DNA from: an uncultured Emergencia sp.
GTDB taxonomy: Bacteria > Bacillota > Clostridia > Peptostreptococcales > Anaerovoracaceae
Assembly: GCA_904420065.1 (NCBI GenBank)
Contig: CAJFTU010000011.1
Span: forward strand, 1 to 64,000
Length of the DNA: 64,000 bases
Direction of reading: 5' to 3'
Position 1 is the first letter of the stretch, and the number at the start of each line of letters is the position of its first letter. Below, piece after piece: positions 62,022-64,000 of the stretch. Under the pieces are notes generated by a model, which saw only the letters and a program-made list of their open reading frames with translations, was not told the origin of the DNA and did no database searches. The position numbers were made by a program, and so were the translations under genes.

Positions 62022-62777
62022 CTAAGGGTAAACCATCTGTACAAGAGCTACCGCTCCGGCGGCAGCGTCTACGAAGTATTGAAAGATGTAAATTTCCAGG
62101 TAAGAAAAGGAGAGTTTGTTGCTGTGATGGGACCTTCCGGAAGCGGAAAAACCACGCTGCTAAACTGCATTTCCTGCTTTATTCCCCATGACAGGGGAGA
62201 AATTCTCTTAAATGGCGGCGATCTTTCCGTCCTTTCCGAAAAAGAAATCGCCAGGGTCAGAAATGAGGATTTGGGATTTGTGTTCCAGGACTTTATGCTT
62301 CTGGACGGCCTGACGGTCTTTGAAAATGTATGCATTCCCAAGGTAATCAAAGAGGAAAACTATGTTGAAATGGAGAAAAAGGCGGAAAAGCTGTTGTCTC
62401 TTTTCGATATTGCAGCGATCAGGGATAAGTTTCCGGCGGAAATCTCCGGCGGACAGAAGCAGCGAACGGCTGTAGCCAGGGCACTGATGAACGATCCTTT
62501 TCTGATTTTGGCCGACGAGCCGACTGGCAATCTGGACAGCAAGTCCAGCGAGGCGGTGATCGGCGCCTTCGTCAGCGCGAAGAAAGAGCTGGGCGCGACG
62601 ATTTTCATGGTTACCCACGACAGCTTTTCGGCCAGCTATTGCGATCGGGTAATCGTGATGAAAGACGGAAAGGTATTCCGGGAACTTACGAGAAACGGCG
62701 GGAGAAGGGAGTTTATGAATCAGCTCCTTGAAGTTCTGTCAGCGATGAACAGTGGTGAAGGCTATGACGCTGAGTAA
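62022..62777 (+). CDS. ABC transporter ATP-binding protein (MacB/BceA type)
   Basis: VMGPSGSGKTTLLN; ISGGQKQRTAVARALMNDPFLILADEPTGNLDS. Confidence 0.95.
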   Translation, partial: LRVNHLYKSYRSGGSVYEVLKDVNFQVRKGEFVAVMGPSGSGKTTLLNCISCFIPHDRGEILLNGGDLSVLSEKEIARVRNEDLGFVFQDFMLLDGLTVFENVCIPKVIKEENYVEMEKKAEKLLSLFDIAAIRDKFPAEISGGQKQRTAVARALMNDPFLILADEPTGNLDSKSSEAVIGAFVSAKKELGATIFMVTHDSFSASYCDRVIVMKDGKVFRELTRNGGRREFMNQLLEVLSAMNSGEGYDAE

Positions 62778-64000
62778 AGTGTGGGGAAAACTGCGAAAAG
62801 GAATCGGTCGCAGTACAATCAGTTTCGATTCTGCATCGGCTTTGCGGTACTGCTGATTACCTCTTATCTGATGATGCTGCAGAGCCCTATGATTCAGCAG
62901 ACCCTTCCGGAGGGCGGCGATTCGCGGAAGCAGATCTATATGATCTTCGCGCTGGCGGCAGCGGGCTGTATCGTCTTTGTCGTCTACGCCACCGGCCTCT
63001 TTTTGCGCTACAAGAGCAGGGAGATCGGGGTTTTTCTGGCTCTGGGCGCGGATAAAAAGCGGATCGGAAGAGCGCTCAGCGCAGAAATCTGCAGGTGCAG
63101 CCTCTTTGCCGTTCTGATTGGAATCCTGGGCGGATGCGCTTTGGCATGGATCATCGGCACGGTTTTCAAGAAGGTGATGCCCGAAGTGACCACCTATGGG
63201 TTCTCTCTTTCCGCGTCCGGACTGATCATGAGTCTTCTGTATGCAGCAGCTCTTTTGATCATATTGGCCGTTTTGGCGGTCAGATCCATGAAACGAAGCA
63301 ACATTATGGATATCCTCAACGAGCAGAGAAAGCAGGAACCGCTGAAAAAGATGGTCAATACCGGTTATCTGATCCGCGGAACCGTTTTTCTCGTTCTGGG
63401 CGTCCTGTTGGGCTTTGTAATGCCTACCGTAGTGGTGAACCTGACTAAGCATTATCTCGGAGCCTGGACCAATCTGTTTTACCTTCTGGCTCTTGTGGGC
63501 TTGTATCAGATTTTGGTCTATTCTATTTCCTGTCACAGACGGGGACGGAATCCGGAAAAGTATTACCGAAATGTGATATCCTACGGGATGCTGAAGTTTC
63601 AGGGCCGTTCTATTGTGCGAAATATGCTGGTTATCACGCTGCTGCTGATGGGAAGCCTGTTCGCCGTGTTTTATGTGCCGGTGAACAATGTGGCGGCGGG
63701 CAGCACTTTATCCGCCTATGAGTCGATGTACGCTTATTTCTATACGGAAGATATGGAGGGATTTTCCAAGGAGGATGTGGAAAAGATGGCGTCAAACTAC
63801 GGACTCGAGGTGGAAAACTTCCGGGAAGCGGAGCTTGTACAGGCCGTGGGAAGCGGTGTCAACCGGGATAATGTGGACGAAAACGGGGATTTAGAGGAGA
63901 TTTATGAGGAAAAATATCGGGTGTATGAGTTTATCAGCGCTTCCGATTTTGAACGGATGACCGGTCAGCAGACAGACATCGAATCGGGTTCCTATTACAT
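62764..64000 (+). pseudogene. FtsX/BceB-like ABC permease; runs off the window; apparent frameshift at the AAAA run 62796-62799
   Basis: ATG-frame MTLSKVWGKLRK continues in another frame as RNRSQYNQFRFCIGFAVLLITSYLMML..., open to 64000. Confidence 0.65.

Overview
The window is a chromosomal segment of a Firmicute, probably a Clostridia-type anaerobe (inferred from gene content, no database search). It contains: (1) the 3' part of the spc/alpha ribosomal operon, rpsH to rplQ, including secY, adk, map, infA, rpmJ and rpoA; (2) a radical-SAM gene beside a YnjB-like ABC importer; (3) a ~20 kb accessory region (~15.8-35.5 kb) with five separate cobalamin riboswitches; (4) a housekeeping block (pcrA, ligA, SRP RNA, dnaX, ybaB, recR, PFOR); (5) transporters, a metal-efflux locus and a GHKL/LytTR-ABC locus that runs off the end. 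The most interesting system is the B12-riboswitch region. It encodes an ECF-type importer led by a protein of repeated 'homing-endonuclease-associated-repeat'-like modules. It also encodes secreted or membrane-anchored proteins that look like the two halves of eukaryotic transcobalamin (DUF4430 beta-domain and alpha/alpha-toroid domain) on separate polypeptides. Three of these share fibronectin-like C-terminal modules, including a ~1900-aa mosaic protein. I read this as a candidate bacterial transcobalamin-like surface corrinoid-capture apparatus. Other notable items: four exact-length 39-bp elements in dyad arrangement at 8.9-9.2 kb, a tandem hairpin repeat inside the ribosomal operon, a start-codon-sequestering hairpin on a small orphan ORF, tandem terminators behind the fifth riboswitch, and two apparently disrupted genes (LysR, ABC permease).
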